Shown here one piece after another: positions 52,515 through 61,359 of a stretch of DNA of 64,000 nt (its first letter is position 1; every line of letters begins with the position of its first letter). A program made the translations under genes and the position numbers. The notes below the pieces were generated by a model. The model saw only the letters and a program-made list of their open reading frames with translations. It ran no database searches and had not been told where the DNA came from. Origin of the DNA: Saccharospirillum sp039982735 (GTDB taxonomy: Bacteria; Pseudomonadota; Gammaproteobacteria; Pseudomonadales; Natronospirillaceae); NCBI RefSeq assembly GCF_039982735.1, contig NZ_JBDWXV010000003.1:186001-250000 (forward strand), read 5' to 3'.

Positions 52515-52940
52515 TCAGTCTTCGCAGCTGCTGTCTTTAAAGTCACCGTGGCCGGTACGGCGCACGTCACCCAAGGCTTGCATTGCCCGGGCCGCAGCGC
52601 TCTGATTACCGGATGCCAGGGCCGTCTCCAGGGCCGCAAATTCGGCGGTAAAATCTGCCATAACCGCTTCATAGGCAGCGACATCACTGTCGGCCGCACC
52701 GTCACGAAACAGGTAGGGCATTTCCTGGCTGGCAGACTCGGCAGCGGCTTTCATCGCCGGCAACAGTTCCCGGGCCGTGTCCATGTCATTGCTGCGAATT
52801 GCCTGGGTCATCGGTCGCATATTTTGTGCAAGAGTGCGCATATCCTCATAGAGGGCGGTATCCTGGCAAGTTTCAGCATAGGCAGCGGCTGATATTCCCA
52901 TCGACAACATCGCGATTGCGCCCAGTTTTTTTAACGTCAT
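52515..52940 (-). CDS. Cytochrome b562-like periplasmic protein
   Basis: 141-aa secreted four-helix-bundle protein with a signal peptide (residues 1-22, ending AYAE). Met34 in LYEDMRTL and the C-terminal His in RRTGHGDF fit the Met/His haem b ligation of cytochrome b562; there is no CxxCH, so haem would be non-covalent. Unlike the textbook protein it has one Cys near each end of the mature chain (Cys25 and Cys139), able to form a disulfide joining the termini. It is co-transcribed with the b561 gene. Confidence 0.8.
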   Translation of the reverse strand: MTLKKLGAIAMLSMGISAAAYAETCQDTALYEDMRTLAQNMRPMTQAIRSNDMDTARELLPAMKAAAESASQEMPYLFRDGAADSDVAAYEAVMADFTAEFAALETALASGNQSAAARAMQALGDVRRTGHGDFKDSSCED

Positions 52941-53147
52941 TAAAAGCTTCCTGTTCAGTTCATTTAAGAATAAAAAATCATGGGCTTATGATAATCGACA
53001 AAATGTGCAGACATCGTGGATCTCATGTAAAGGTCACGACTAGCGGCTCTCGGATTGACCAGCCAAATGCACCACTTTGCGCCATACTGTGCTTTTGAGG
53101 TCTGCGTTCGCACCAATCACGCCCATCGACACCAGGAGGTCAGTTCC

Positions 53148-53678
53148 ATGTTCAAGCGGCCCTTGCCTGCTCGTCGTCCGATGACACTTGTTCTGGTCTG
53201 CCTGGTCATCGCCCCGGTTACTCTGGCCGAGTCATTCAAACCAGTCACTGAAGTCAACCTGCCAGAGGCACCCGCCTTGCTGACCCTCAACAATCGGGTA
53301 AGCGATCTGCCCGAAGGACCTTTGTTTATCAATATCTGGGCCAGCTGGTGCAAGCCCTGCATTGATGAACTTCCTGCGCTCAATGAGCTCAAATCGCGCT
53401 ATCCGCATGCCGACATTCAATGGGTGGCATTGAACTACGGTGACAGCCTCTCAACGGTTAGGGAATTCATGAATAACACCGAGATCGAATTACCGGTGTT
53501 GCTGGATCTCACTACCCGATTCACGGCGCAACTACCGCTTAAAGGATTACCCGCAACCTTTCTGGCCGACGCCAATGGTGAGGTTCGTTACCAGCTCGAT
53601 GGCTATGCAGACTGGACCGACCCGGCGCTGATCCGGCAATTGGAATTACTATTGCCTGAACTCGCCGACCCACAATGA
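53148..53678 (+). CDS. Periplasmic thioredoxin-like (TlpA-type) protein
   Basis: 176-aa exported thioredoxin-fold protein: signal peptide (about 1-28), active site WASWCKPC with Cys68 and Cys71, and the cis-Pro loop KGLPATFLADANG. The arrangement resembles TlpA/ResA proteins that keep copper- or haem-binding cysteines reduced during oxidase or cytochrome c maturation. AGGAGGT precedes the ATG at 53148. It lies about 1 kb before the caa3 oxidase operon, so assisting oxidase assembly is plausible but inferred. Confidence 0.88.
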   Translation: MFKRPLPARRPMTLVLVCLVIAPVTLAESFKPVTEVNLPEAPALLTLNNRVSDLPEGPLFINIWASWCKPCIDELPALNELKSRYPHADIQWVALNYGDSLSTVREFMNNTEIELPVLLDLTTRFTAQLPLKGLPATFLADANGEVRYQLDGYADWTDPALIRQLELLLPELADPQ

Positions 53679-54003
53679 GAACCAGGCTGGTTTTTTATAC
53701 TGATTTAGGGTTAAAAAATATCTGTTAATAGCGATAAATCATGTTATGCCAGGTTTCATTCGCCAACAATATTACTTTCATTGCATTAACCGACTGATAT
53801 TCCAACTGTTTTAAGAGATTCATCTTTTTTTAAAGACCGCTTTCGATTTCTATTTACCAGTCGTTAATGTTTCCTTGTGTGATTCAGCCGGTTGAAAAAA
53901 CGCAACCTTGAATTAACGTTAAGCCAAATAATAAAAACCAAGCCCATGACAGACTACTCAACCCTACTATTTGAAATGGTCTGTTACAAAAAGAGGAACG
54001 CCA
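53679..54003. other. 325-bp AT-rich intergenic region
   Basis: A short stem (AACC/GGTT) with a T-run right after the thioredoxin-like gene may terminate it. The rest is markedly AT-rich relative to the window, with several TATAAT-like stretches, and most likely holds the promoter of the next gene. Open frames here lack family features. Confidence 0.45.
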
Positions 54004-54537
54004 ATGAAGTGCTTATACTATTTATCGCCGACACTGAAAGAGAGCGCCGATATCGCGGAAGATTTGCACGAAGTTGGTATATCTGACTGGTACATTCACG
54101 TCATCAGCAAAGATGAAAGCGGACTCACTCAAAAGCATATTCAATCGGCCAACTACATCGAAACACTGGATCTCTACCACAGCTCCATACTCGGTGGTCT
54201 CATCGGTTTCTGTGCCGGTATGCTACTCATCATTCTCTTTCATTTAACCGGTATCTTCAGCGATAACCTGCCCTGGTGGGTAAACGCCGTCTTCATCGCG
54301 GTAACCACGTTATTTGGTATCTGGGAAGGCGGCCTCTGGGGTGTTGATACTGAAAACAAGAAACTGCAACCCTTTCACGATGATATCGAAGCTGGCAAAT
54401 ATCTGATCCTGATATACACGCCCAAAGAACAGGAGGCCGCTGTCAGAAAGGTGATGGAAGAACGTCATGCTGACGCTCAGTTCGCAGCAGTCGACCGACA
54501 TTTTATCTCGCCTTTTTCAAAGCTGAAACGCGTATAA
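54004..54537 (+). CDS. Two-helix membrane protein of unknown function
   Basis: 177-aa protein: an alpha/beta-like N-terminal region (1-58), two transmembrane helices (about 62-85 and 92-115) with a Gly-rich segment GIWEGGLWGVDTENKK after them, and a soluble C terminus. The general layout resembles DUF1269-like stress or magnesium-sensing proteins with a Gly-rich hairpin, but I cannot assign it firmly. The ATG at 54004 follows AGAGGAACG; the longer frame from 53971 is less likely. It precedes the caa3 oxidase operon by 196 bp. Confidence 0.65.
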   Translation: MKCLYYLSPTLKESADIAEDLHEVGISDWYIHVISKDESGLTQKHIQSANYIETLDLYHSSILGGLIGFCAGMLLIILFHLTGIFSDNLPWWVNAVFIAVTTLFGIWEGGLWGVDTENKKLQPFHDDIEAGKYLILIYTPKEQEAAVRKVMEERHADAQFAAVDRHFISPFSKLKRV

Positions 54538-54733
54538 CCGACTCAGATATCTGAACATAGAGAGACCTTGTCAGGTCTTCAGCAGAATCGCTGAGCAACC
54601 ACCGGCAGGACCCGGTGGCACCCTATAACAACACCATGCTACCTGGCGCAACGCGCAGTCTAGTACTGTGCTGCGTCGCTGCACATCGGTCGCGAACAAC
54701 CGGTTCGAGCCGGTAGTGTTCAGGAGGGATACT

Positions 54734-56083
54734 GTGTATATAGCCATCGTCATTGTCGGTCTGGTTGCGATTACGCTCATACTCCATTTTGCCAGCCCAT
54801 GGTGGCTGACACCCCTGGCGTCAAACTGGTCGTCCATCGATACCACCATTGAGATATCGTTCTGGATCACCGGCGCCGTGTTCATTGCCGTTAACCTCTT
54901 TCTCGCCTGGACTGTCTGGCGCTATCGCCACAATAAAAACCGGCGCTCCCATTACGAGCCCGAAAACAAGAAACTCGAAATCTGGTTAACCGCACTGACG
55001 ACGATAGGGGTTATCGCCATGCTCACACCCGGGCTGATCGTCTGGGCCAAGGTCGTGAATGTACCGGACGATGCCATGGAAGTTGAAGCCATTGGCCAGC
55101 AATGGCAATGGACGTTTCGTTTTCCCGGTGAAGACGGTGTACTCGGTGCCGCCAATGCGCGTTTCGTCAGCAATCGCAACCGTTTTGGCCTCGACCCGAG
55201 TGACCCCAATGGTGCCGACGACATTCTGGTAGAGCACCATCGTCTGCACCTGCCTTTAGATCAGCCGGTCAAGCTGGTCTTGCGCTCCAACGATGTCTTG
55301 CACAACTTTGCGGTACCTCAGTTCCGGGTCAAGATGGATTTGGTGCCGGGTACTCAAACCTACCAGTGGTTTACGCCGACCCGCGAAGGTACCTTCGATG
55401 TCTTGTGCGAAGAACTATGCGGCCTGGCTCACTACACCATGAAAGGCCAGGTACAGGTGGAACCCGAACAGGATTTCGAAACCTGGCTGGCCACCTACCC
55501 GACCTTTGACGACGTTCAGTCAGGCGACGGAATTGACCTGGCAGCAGGCGAGGCCGCCTATCAGAGCTGTGCTGGCTGCCACGGCGCCAATGGCCAGGGC
55601 AACCCGGCGCTGAATGCACCCAATCTTACTCGACTAGACAGCCGCTATATGGCGCGACAGCTGCGGCATTACCGGAACGACATACGCGGGACTGAGCGGG
55701 AGGACTCCCCGGGCCAGACCATGGTAGCCATTGCCCGGGGTATTGAGCCCGACACCGAAGCCGACTTGCTGGCCTACATCGAATCGCTCAACGCGGTTGA
55801 TGTCGACGGCACGCTGGTCGGCGATATTGCCAACGGCCAGCGCCTCTATGGCGCCTGCGTAGCCTGTCACGGTGCCGGCGGTGAGGGCAAGGTGCTGCTC
55901 AGCGCACCGGCACTGGCTGGCCAGAGCGACCTCTACCTGAAACGCCAGCTGGAGCATTTCAGCATGGGCTGGCGGGGCAAACACCCCGAAGATCAGTTTG
56001 GTACACAGATGCGGCTGATGACACGCACCATTCACAGCCCCGAACGTTTGCGTGACTTGCTGGCCTACATTGCAATGCTTTAA
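54734..56083 (+). CDS. coxB: caa3-type cytochrome c oxidase subunit II with two cytochrome c domains
   Basis: 449-aa subunit II. Two N-terminal transmembrane helices, a CuA cupredoxin domain with CEELCGLAHYTM (Cys225, Cys229, His233, Met236), then two C-terminal c-type cytochrome domains with CAGCH at 279-283 and CVACH at 375-379. The second haem domain makes it longer than ordinary caa3 subunit II. GTG 54734 is preferred as start because AGGAGGG lies 5 bases before it; an upstream in-frame codon at 54668 has no such site. First gene of coxB-coxA-III-III-IV-SCO1. Confidence 0.93.
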   Translation: MYIAIVIVGLVAITLILHFASPWWLTPLASNWSSIDTTIEISFWITGAVFIAVNLFLAWTVWRYRHNKNRRSHYEPENKKLEIWLTALTTIGVIAMLTPGLIVWAKVVNVPDDAMEVEAIGQQWQWTFRFPGEDGVLGAANARFVSNRNRFGLDPSDPNGADDILVEHHRLHLPLDQPVKLVLRSNDVLHNFAVPQFRVKMDLVPGTQTYQWFTPTREGTFDVLCEELCGLAHYTMKGQVQVEPEQDFETWLATYPTFDDVQSGDGIDLAAGEAAYQSCAGCHGANGQGNPALNAPNLTRLDSRYMARQLRHYRNDIRGTEREDSPGQTMVAIARGIEPDTEADLLAYIESLNAVDVDGTLVGDIANGQRLYGACVACHGAGGEGKVLLSAPALAGQSDLYLKRQLEHFSMGWRGKHPEDQFGTQMRLMTRTIHSPERLRDLLAYIAML

Positions 56084-56128
56084 CCGGAATCACAAAGACT
56101 AACAAGAACCTTTGCACAGGGATCTACC

Positions 56129-57904
56129 ATGACACACATTGCCATTGCCGATCAGGAACCCGAGCTGCATCACCCCCGAACCTTTATCGGCAAATACATC
56201 TGGAGTCAGGATCACAAGGTCATCGCCGTTCAATATGCCTGCACCGCGATCTTTGTCGGGCTGGTTGCCCTGTTGCTGTCGGTGGTGATGCGCCTGCAAC
56301 TGGGTTTCCCCGACCAGTTCGACTTCATCAACCCCAACATGTACCTGCAATTCGTAACCATGCACGGCATGATCATGGTGATTTATTTGCTAACGGCACT
56401 GTTGCTGGGCGGTTTCGGTAATTACCTGATTCCGCTGATGGTTGGCACCCGCGACATGGTTTTCCCCTACCTGAACATGCTCAGCTTCTGGTTTTATTTT
56501 TTATCGGTACTGGTGCTGCTCGCCAGCTTTTTTGTGCCTGGTGGGCCAACCGGTGCTGGCTGGACACTCTATCCACCACAGTCAATTCTTGAAGGAACGC
56601 CGGGCTCGGGCTGGGGCATTGTGCTGATGCTCGCCTCTCTGGCTATTTTCATCATCGCCTTTACCATGGGTGGCCTGAATTATGTGTCGACCATTCTTCA
56701 GGCGCGCACGCGTGGCATGACGCTGATGCGCATGCCACTGACTATCTGGGGCATTTTCACGGCCACCATTCTAGGTCTGTTTGCCTTCCCGGCCCTGCTG
56801 GTCAGCGCCATTATGATGCTGTTTGATTCCCTGCTCGGCACCAGCTTTTTTATGCCGGCCATCGTATCGCTGGGTGAGGCAACCGACTATGAAGGCGGCA
56901 GCCCAATCCTGTTTCAGCATTTGTTCTGGTTTTTCGGGCACCCGGAAGTGTACATCGTGGCGCTTCCTGCGTTTGGCATGGTAAGCGATGTACTCAGCGT
57001 GCATGCGCGCAAGAACATTTTTGGCTACCGGATGATGGTCTGGGCCATCGTTATTATTGGCGGGCTCAGCTTTGTGGTCTGGGCGCACCACATGTATGTC
57101 AGTGGCATGAACCCCTATTTCGGGTTTTTCTTCGCCACCACCACGCTAATCATTGCGGTACCCACGGCGATCAAGGTCTATAACTGGGTGCTCACGCTCT
57201 GGCAGGGCAACATTCACCTGACCGTGCCTATGCTGTTTGCCATCGGATTTATTTTCACCTTTACCCATGGCGGCTTAAGCGGCCTTTTTCTGGGCAATGT
57301 TGTCATTGACCTGCCGCTGTCCGATACCTTCTTTGTGGTTGCCCACTTTCACATGGTGATGGGGGTCTCACCGATCATGGTGCTGTTCGCCGCCATTTAT
57401 CACTGGTTCCCGCTGGTGACCGGCAAACAACTCAATACCCGTTTGGGCATGATTCACTTCTGGGGTACCTTCCTCGGCACCTACGCCATTTATCTGCCGA
57501 TGCACTACATCGGGTTCCTCGGGGTCCCAAGACGCTACTACGCTCTGGGTGACACCAGCTTTATTCCCGACTCGGCCCATGCACTCAATGCGAACATCAC
57601 CATCGCGGTCATCATTGTGGCATTGTTCCAGCTGATTTTTATCTTCAATCTGTTCTGGACGATTAAGCGGGAACCCAAATCCCGCATCAACCCCTGGGAT
57701 GCCGCCTCGCTTGAATGGCACACGCCGGATGTACCGCCACACCATGGCAACTGGGGCAAGGAACTGCCTACCGTATATCGCTGGGCTTACGATTACAGCG
57801 TACCGGGTGTCGTGGACGACTTCATACCCCAGCATGTACCCGACAGCGACGTGACCTACGAACCTGGCTATGACCGCACCACAACCGGGAGGGAATCCAC
57901 ATGA
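56129..57904 (+). CDS. coxA: Cytochrome c oxidase subunit I
   Basis: 591-aa catalytic subunit with 12 or more helices, haem a and the haem a3-CuB site. Histidine ligands are visible: HPEVYI (CuB His with the Tyr used in the cross-link), WAHHMYVSG and HFHMVMGV. The N terminus begins with a His-rich hydrophilic stretch. Starts 45 bases after coxB. Its 3' end overlaps the next gene (ATGA). Confidence 0.96.
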   Translation: MTHIAIADQEPELHHPRTFIGKYIWSQDHKVIAVQYACTAIFVGLVALLLSVVMRLQLGFPDQFDFINPNMYLQFVTMHGMIMVIYLLTALLLGGFGNYLIPLMVGTRDMVFPYLNMLSFWFYFLSVLVLLASFFVPGGPTGAGWTLYPPQSILEGTPGSGWGIVLMLASLAIFIIAFTMGGLNYVSTILQARTRGMTLMRMPLTIWGIFTATILGLFAFPALLVSAIMMLFDSLLGTSFFMPAIVSLGEATDYEGGSPILFQHLFWFFGHPEVYIVALPAFGMVSDVLSVHARKNIFGYRMMVWAIVIIGGLSFVVWAHHMYVSGMNPYFGFFFATTTLIIAVPTAIKVYNWVLTLWQGNIHLTVPMLFAIGFIFTFTHGGLSGLFLGNVVIDLPLSDTFFVVAHFHMVMGVSPIMVLFAAIYHWFPLVTGKQLNTRLGMIHFWGTFLGTYAIYLPMHYIGFLGVPRRYYALGDTSFIPDSAHALNANITIAVIIVALFQLIFIFNLFWTIKREPKSRINPWDAASLEWHTPDVPPHHGNWGKELPTVYRWAYDYSVPGVVDDFIPQHVPDSDVTYEPGYDRTTTGREST

Positions 57905-58578
57905 AAGGCTTCAGCGCTCTGACTGAAAAACCCTGGCTGGCCATGCCCGATGGTTCAATCGCGTATGATGCCCCGGGCGGTACACCCCCGGCTCAGATTG
58001 CCCTGCGGTTTTTACTGATGGTGATCAGCATTGCCTTTGTGCTGATTTTTGTGACCTTTCTGACCCGGTCCCAGTACCCGGACTTTCAGGCACTGGCCGG
58101 CGAGCCGTGGTTGCCGTTCAACCAGAGCCCCAGGCTTTGGGCAACCACGGCCGTTCTTGTTGCAGCCAGTGCCGCCATGCACTGGGCCTGGCATTCGGTA
58201 AAAACACAACGGCCCGATGGCGTTATGCTGGGTATCAGCGTCGGCGGTTTCCTGGCCCTGGTGTTCATTATGGCGCAATGGACCACCTGGAATTATCTTG
58301 CCAACCTGGGCTACGGCGTCAGCGAAAACCCGGCCAATGCCTACTTCTATCTGTTTACCGGTTTGCATGCCCTGCATCTGTTTGGTGGTGTGCTCGCGGT
58401 TGTGCGGGTTTTTATTCGCATTGGTCAGGGGTGCAGCATTGAGCAGGTCGCCGTTGCCGTAAAAGCCTGTACCACCTACTGGCATTATTTACTGGCGTTG
58501 TGGTTACTGCTGTTTTTTCTGCTCACCCGTACGCCTGAAACTTACGCCTTAATTGCCGCCGCTTGCGGCCTGGGGTAA
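57901..58578 (+). CDS. Subunit III-like heme-copper oxidase protein
   Basis: 225-aa membrane protein with five or so helices that resembles cytochrome c oxidase subunit III in its second half (YLFTGLHALHLFGGVLAVV, TTYWHYLLALWLLLFFLL). The N-terminal 45 residues are hydrophilic. It overlaps coxA by 4 bases. A second, more canonical subunit III follows, so two subunit III-type proteins are encoded in tandem; this one may be a divergent copy fixed in the complex. Confidence 0.83.
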   Translation: MKGFSALTEKPWLAMPDGSIAYDAPGGTPPAQIALRFLLMVISIAFVLIFVTFLTRSQYPDFQALAGEPWLPFNQSPRLWATTAVLVAASAAMHWAWHSVKTQRPDGVMLGISVGGFLALVFIMAQWTTWNYLANLGYGVSENPANAYFYLFTGLHALHLFGGVLAVVRVFIRIGQGCSIEQVAVAVKACTTYWHYLLALWLLLFFLLTRTPETYALIAAACGLG

Positions 58579-58583
58579 CCACC

Positions 58584-59255
58584 ATGACGGAAATGAACAG
58601 CAAGCCCCAGGGTTACTGGCAACACCTGGTTGTCGACTGGTCGGCCGACAAAGAGGCCTTCAAGGTCAACTGGGGCAAGGTCATGATGTGGGTGTTTCTG
58701 GTTAGCGACACCTTTATTTTCAGCCTGTTTCTGATTGGCTACATGAACGTGCGCATCTCGGCGACGGAAGCCTGGCCACTGACCAGCGAGGTCTTTGCCC
58801 TGGTGGTCGGCGGTGAACACATTCCGTTGCTGCTCATCGCCATTATGACGTTTATTCTGATTACCAGCAGCGGCACCATGGCGATGGCGGTCAACACGGC
58901 CTATCAGGGCAACAAGAACGCCACATTCTGGTTAATGATTACCACGGCGGTACTGGGTTTCAGCTTTGTTGGCATGCAGGCTTACGAGTGGAGCAAACTG
59001 ATTGTCGAAGAAGGCATTCGCCCCTGGGGTAACCCGCTAGGTGCCGCCCAGTTTGGCTCCACCTTCTTTATGATTACCGGCTTTCATGGCCTTCACGTTA
59101 CCGGTGGGGTGATTTATCTAACCATCGTTGCGATCAAGGTGAAACTGGGTCACTACGATAAAAAGGGGTTCCAGATTGTCGAGATCACCGGCTTGTACTG
59201 GCACTTTGTCGATCTCGTCTGGGTGTTTATTTTTGCCTTTTTCTATTTATGGTAA
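58584..59255 (+). CDS. coxC: Cytochrome c oxidase subunit III
   Basis: 223-aa integral membrane protein with the canonical subunit III core: FMITGFHGLHVTGGVIYLT near residue 165 and YWHFVDLVWVFIFAFFYL at the C terminus. ATG 58584 is preferred over an upstream TTG at 58563. It follows the first subunit III-like gene by 5 bases and precedes the subunit IV gene. Confidence 0.92.
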   Translation: MTEMNSKPQGYWQHLVVDWSADKEAFKVNWGKVMMWVFLVSDTFIFSLFLIGYMNVRISATEAWPLTSEVFALVVGGEHIPLLLIAIMTFILITSSGTMAMAVNTAYQGNKNATFWLMITTAVLGFSFVGMQAYEWSKLIVEEGIRPWGNPLGAAQFGSTFFMITGFHGLHVTGGVIYLTIVAIKVKLGHYDKKGFQIVEITGLYWHFVDLVWVFIFAFFYLW

Positions 59256-59287
59256 GCCGGTACAAACCGCCGGTTTCAGGAGGATGA

Positions 59288-59608
59288 ATGAGCGCGAGCA
59301 CTCAGGGTCAACAGCACCCGTTAAGCCTGTATTTTAAAGTCTGGGGGTTATTGTTTGTCCTCAGCACCCTGTCGTATATGGTCGATTATCTACAGTTTCA
59401 GGGCCTGCTACGCTGGAGCCTGATCCTGATTTTCATGTTCCTCAAGGCCGGCCTGATTCTCAGTGTGTTCATGCACTTCGCCTGGGAACCCATCACCCTG
59501 CGTGTGGCCTTACTGGTACCTACTCTGGCCATTCCCATCTTTATTGCCTTTATGGCCATTGAAGGCAATTACACCATGACCAGCCGACTGATGTTCCTGG
59601 CGGGGTAG
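59288..59608 (+). CDS. Cytochrome c oxidase subunit IV family protein
   Basis: 106-aa three-helix protein of the bacterial subunit IV family (PF03626), with KAGLILSVFMHFAWEP near the middle as a family landmark. AGGAGG lies 6 bases before the ATG. Small accessory subunit of the caa3 complex, role in stability inferred. Confidence 0.87.
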   Translation: MSASTQGQQHPLSLYFKVWGLLFVLSTLSYMVDYLQFQGLLRWSLILIFMFLKAGLILSVFMHFAWEPITLRVALLVPTLAIPIFIAFMAIEGNYTMTSRLMFLAG

Positions 59609-59616
59609 CGGCTATT

Positions 59617-60282
59617 GTGCAAGGTGCCAGACTGATCCCGCTCATTGCCCCGCCGGCTATTCTCATGTTGCTTGTTGGCTTAGCCCTGTGGGTAATAGCA
59701 CCGGCGGTGCCCTCGCTTCCCGCGATACAGGGTGCCTGGCTGATGCCCGCCCAGCCGCTTCCGGCATTCAGGCTGGAGCAACACAACGGACCCGTGGTTA
59801 CACCAGACACCTTGCCCGGCGACTGGCACCTGATCAGTTATGGGTTCACACATTGCCCTGATATTTGCCCGACAACCCTGGTGGAAATGGCCCGGTTCAA
59901 ACGCGCGCTCGACCGGCAATCACAGTTCACCGATCTGAGACTGCATTTTTATACGGTCGATCCGGGTCGGGATTCACTGGCGCAACTGGCCGACTACCTG
60001 CCCTGGTTTCATGACCAGTTCAGCGGTTGGCGTGCAGCTTCAAGTCAGGATGCCGAAGCATTTGAATCCGCATTGGGCATCCATGCCAGCGTGACTCGGG
60101 ATGAACAGGGCTCAGTGCAGGTCACACACGGGTTAACACTGTTTCTTATCAACAACGACGGCCGGTTGCAGGCCGTGCTTGAACCGACCCGAACCCTGAC
60201 CGGTCGGCTTCATTTCGAGCCCGACCGGCTACTGCAGGATTACTTGACCGTTCGTCGCTGGGCGAACAACCATCAACTGTAA
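59617..60282 (+). CDS. SCO1/SenC copper chaperone
   Basis: 221-aa thioredoxin-fold protein anchored by one N-terminal helix (about 8-30). The copper motif CPDIC is at residues 80-84, and the later ligand His is in VTHGLTLFLI. It delivers copper to the CuA site of subunit II. GTG start, 8 bases after the subunit IV stop. No CtaG/Cox11 gene, for CuB, is seen in the operon. Its last 10 bases overlap the 3' end of the convergent TRAP binding-protein gene. Confidence 0.92.
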   Translation: MQGARLIPLIAPPAILMLLVGLALWVIAPAVPSLPAIQGAWLMPAQPLPAFRLEQHNGPVVTPDTLPGDWHLISYGFTHCPDICPTTLVEMARFKRALDRQSQFTDLRLHFYTVDPGRDSLAQLADYLPWFHDQFSGWRAASSQDAEAFESALGIHASVTRDEQGSVQVTHGLTLFLINNDGRLQAVLEPTRTLTGRLHFEPDRLLQDYLTVRRWANNHQL

Positions 60283-61307
60283 CGGTAGGGGCGTCCGGCC
60301 CGGTCCATCGCTGCGTTGTAATCTTTGAAAATCTGCACAACGCGCGCAGCGGTTTCCGATTCTTCGGCGATGTCGTCCCAGAAAACCCGCGCTGCCTGCT
60401 CGACCTGCGCCCACTCTGCATCCGGAATCGACGTCAGTTCCAGCTTGGTGCCCTGGGTGCGCAACCGGGCTTCGCCGGCCCAGTACCAGTGCTGGCGATA
60501 ATAATGCGATTGCTCGAAGCAAGCAGCCATCAGGGTTTGCAAATGCGCGGGCAATTCGTTCCAGCGTTCCATGTTGGCAAAGAAATGGCCAATCCAGGCA
60601 CCGGAAATGTTGTTGGTCAGAAAATGTGAACAGATATCAGCCCAGCCCACCTCATAGGCTTCGGTAATACCGCACCAGGCAACGCCGTCGATTTCACCGG
60701 TCTGCAACGCGATTTCGACGTCTTCCCAGGGCACCGTAACCGGCACGACACCGAACTGGTTCAGGAAGCGGCCTGCAGTCGGAAAGGTAAACACCCGCTT
60801 ACCTTCCAGTTGCGACAGACTGGTAATGGGTGACGTGGTAATAAAGTGACAGGGATCCCAGGAACCGGCGGAGATGTGCTTCACACCCACAGAGGCGTAT
60901 TGCTCGGCCCAGATTTCATTCAAACCCCAGTCATTGAACAGCGCCGGTACATCCAGGGAGTAACGACTGGCAAAGGGAAAATAACCGCCAAACACGGTCA
61001 CGTCGGTGGGTGACATCATTGAATCGTCGTCAGACTGCACCGCGTCGATGGTACCGCGCTGCATCGCCTGAAACAGTTCGGACGTTGGTACCAGCTGGTC
61101 GGCATAAAACAGATCGATCTGCATTTCATCGCCCGCTATGGCGTTGAACATATCAACAGCAGGTTTGATCACCTGAGCACCCAGTGAAGACCCGGCATAG
61201 GTTTGCAAACGCCAGCGGATGGTCGATTCTGCCAGTACCCTGGGGGCTGTTATGGCAGCTGCGCCAGCCATTGCACCGGCCTTAATGAACGTACGTCTTG
61301 ATGTCAT
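60273..61307 (-). CDS. dctP: TRAP transporter substrate-binding protein, Tat-exported
   Basis: 344-aa periplasmic binding protein with a twin-arginine signal (SRRTFIKAG, residues 3-11) rather than a Sec one. It falls in the TakP/DctP-7-like branch: WRLQTYAGSSLG at the mature N terminus and WEDVEIALQTGEIDGVAW near residue 200 where ligand residues lie. This branch includes binders of 2-oxo acids and other monocarboxylates. The three genes here run dctQ-dctM-dctP in transcription order, with dctP distal. Confidence 0.91.
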   Translation of the reverse strand: MTSRRTFIKAGAMAGAAAITAPRVLAESTIRWRLQTYAGSSLGAQVIKPAVDMFNAIAGDEMQIDLFYADQLVPTSELFQAMQRGTIDAVQSDDDSMMSPTDVTVFGGYFPFASRYSLDVPALFNDWGLNEIWAEQYASVGVKHISAGSWDPCHFITTSPITSLSQLEGKRVFTFPTAGRFLNQFGVVPVTVPWEDVEIALQTGEIDGVAWCGITEAYEVGWADICSHFLTNNISGAWIGHFFANMERWNELPAHLQTLMAACFEQSHYYRQHWYWAGEARLRTQGTKLELTSIPDAEWAQVEQAARVFWDDIAEESETAARVVQIFKDYNAAMDRAGRPYRYS

Positions 61308-61359
61308 GGTATTTCCCTCTTTCCAGTTGAAACAAAGGTTGCACCAGCGCAGCCTTTTA

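Noticed and set aside
53892..54086. 64-aa frame MKKRNLELT.. before the two-helix membrane protein
   Set aside because: It overlaps the real gene in another frame and lies in AT-rich DNA where such frames arise by chance.
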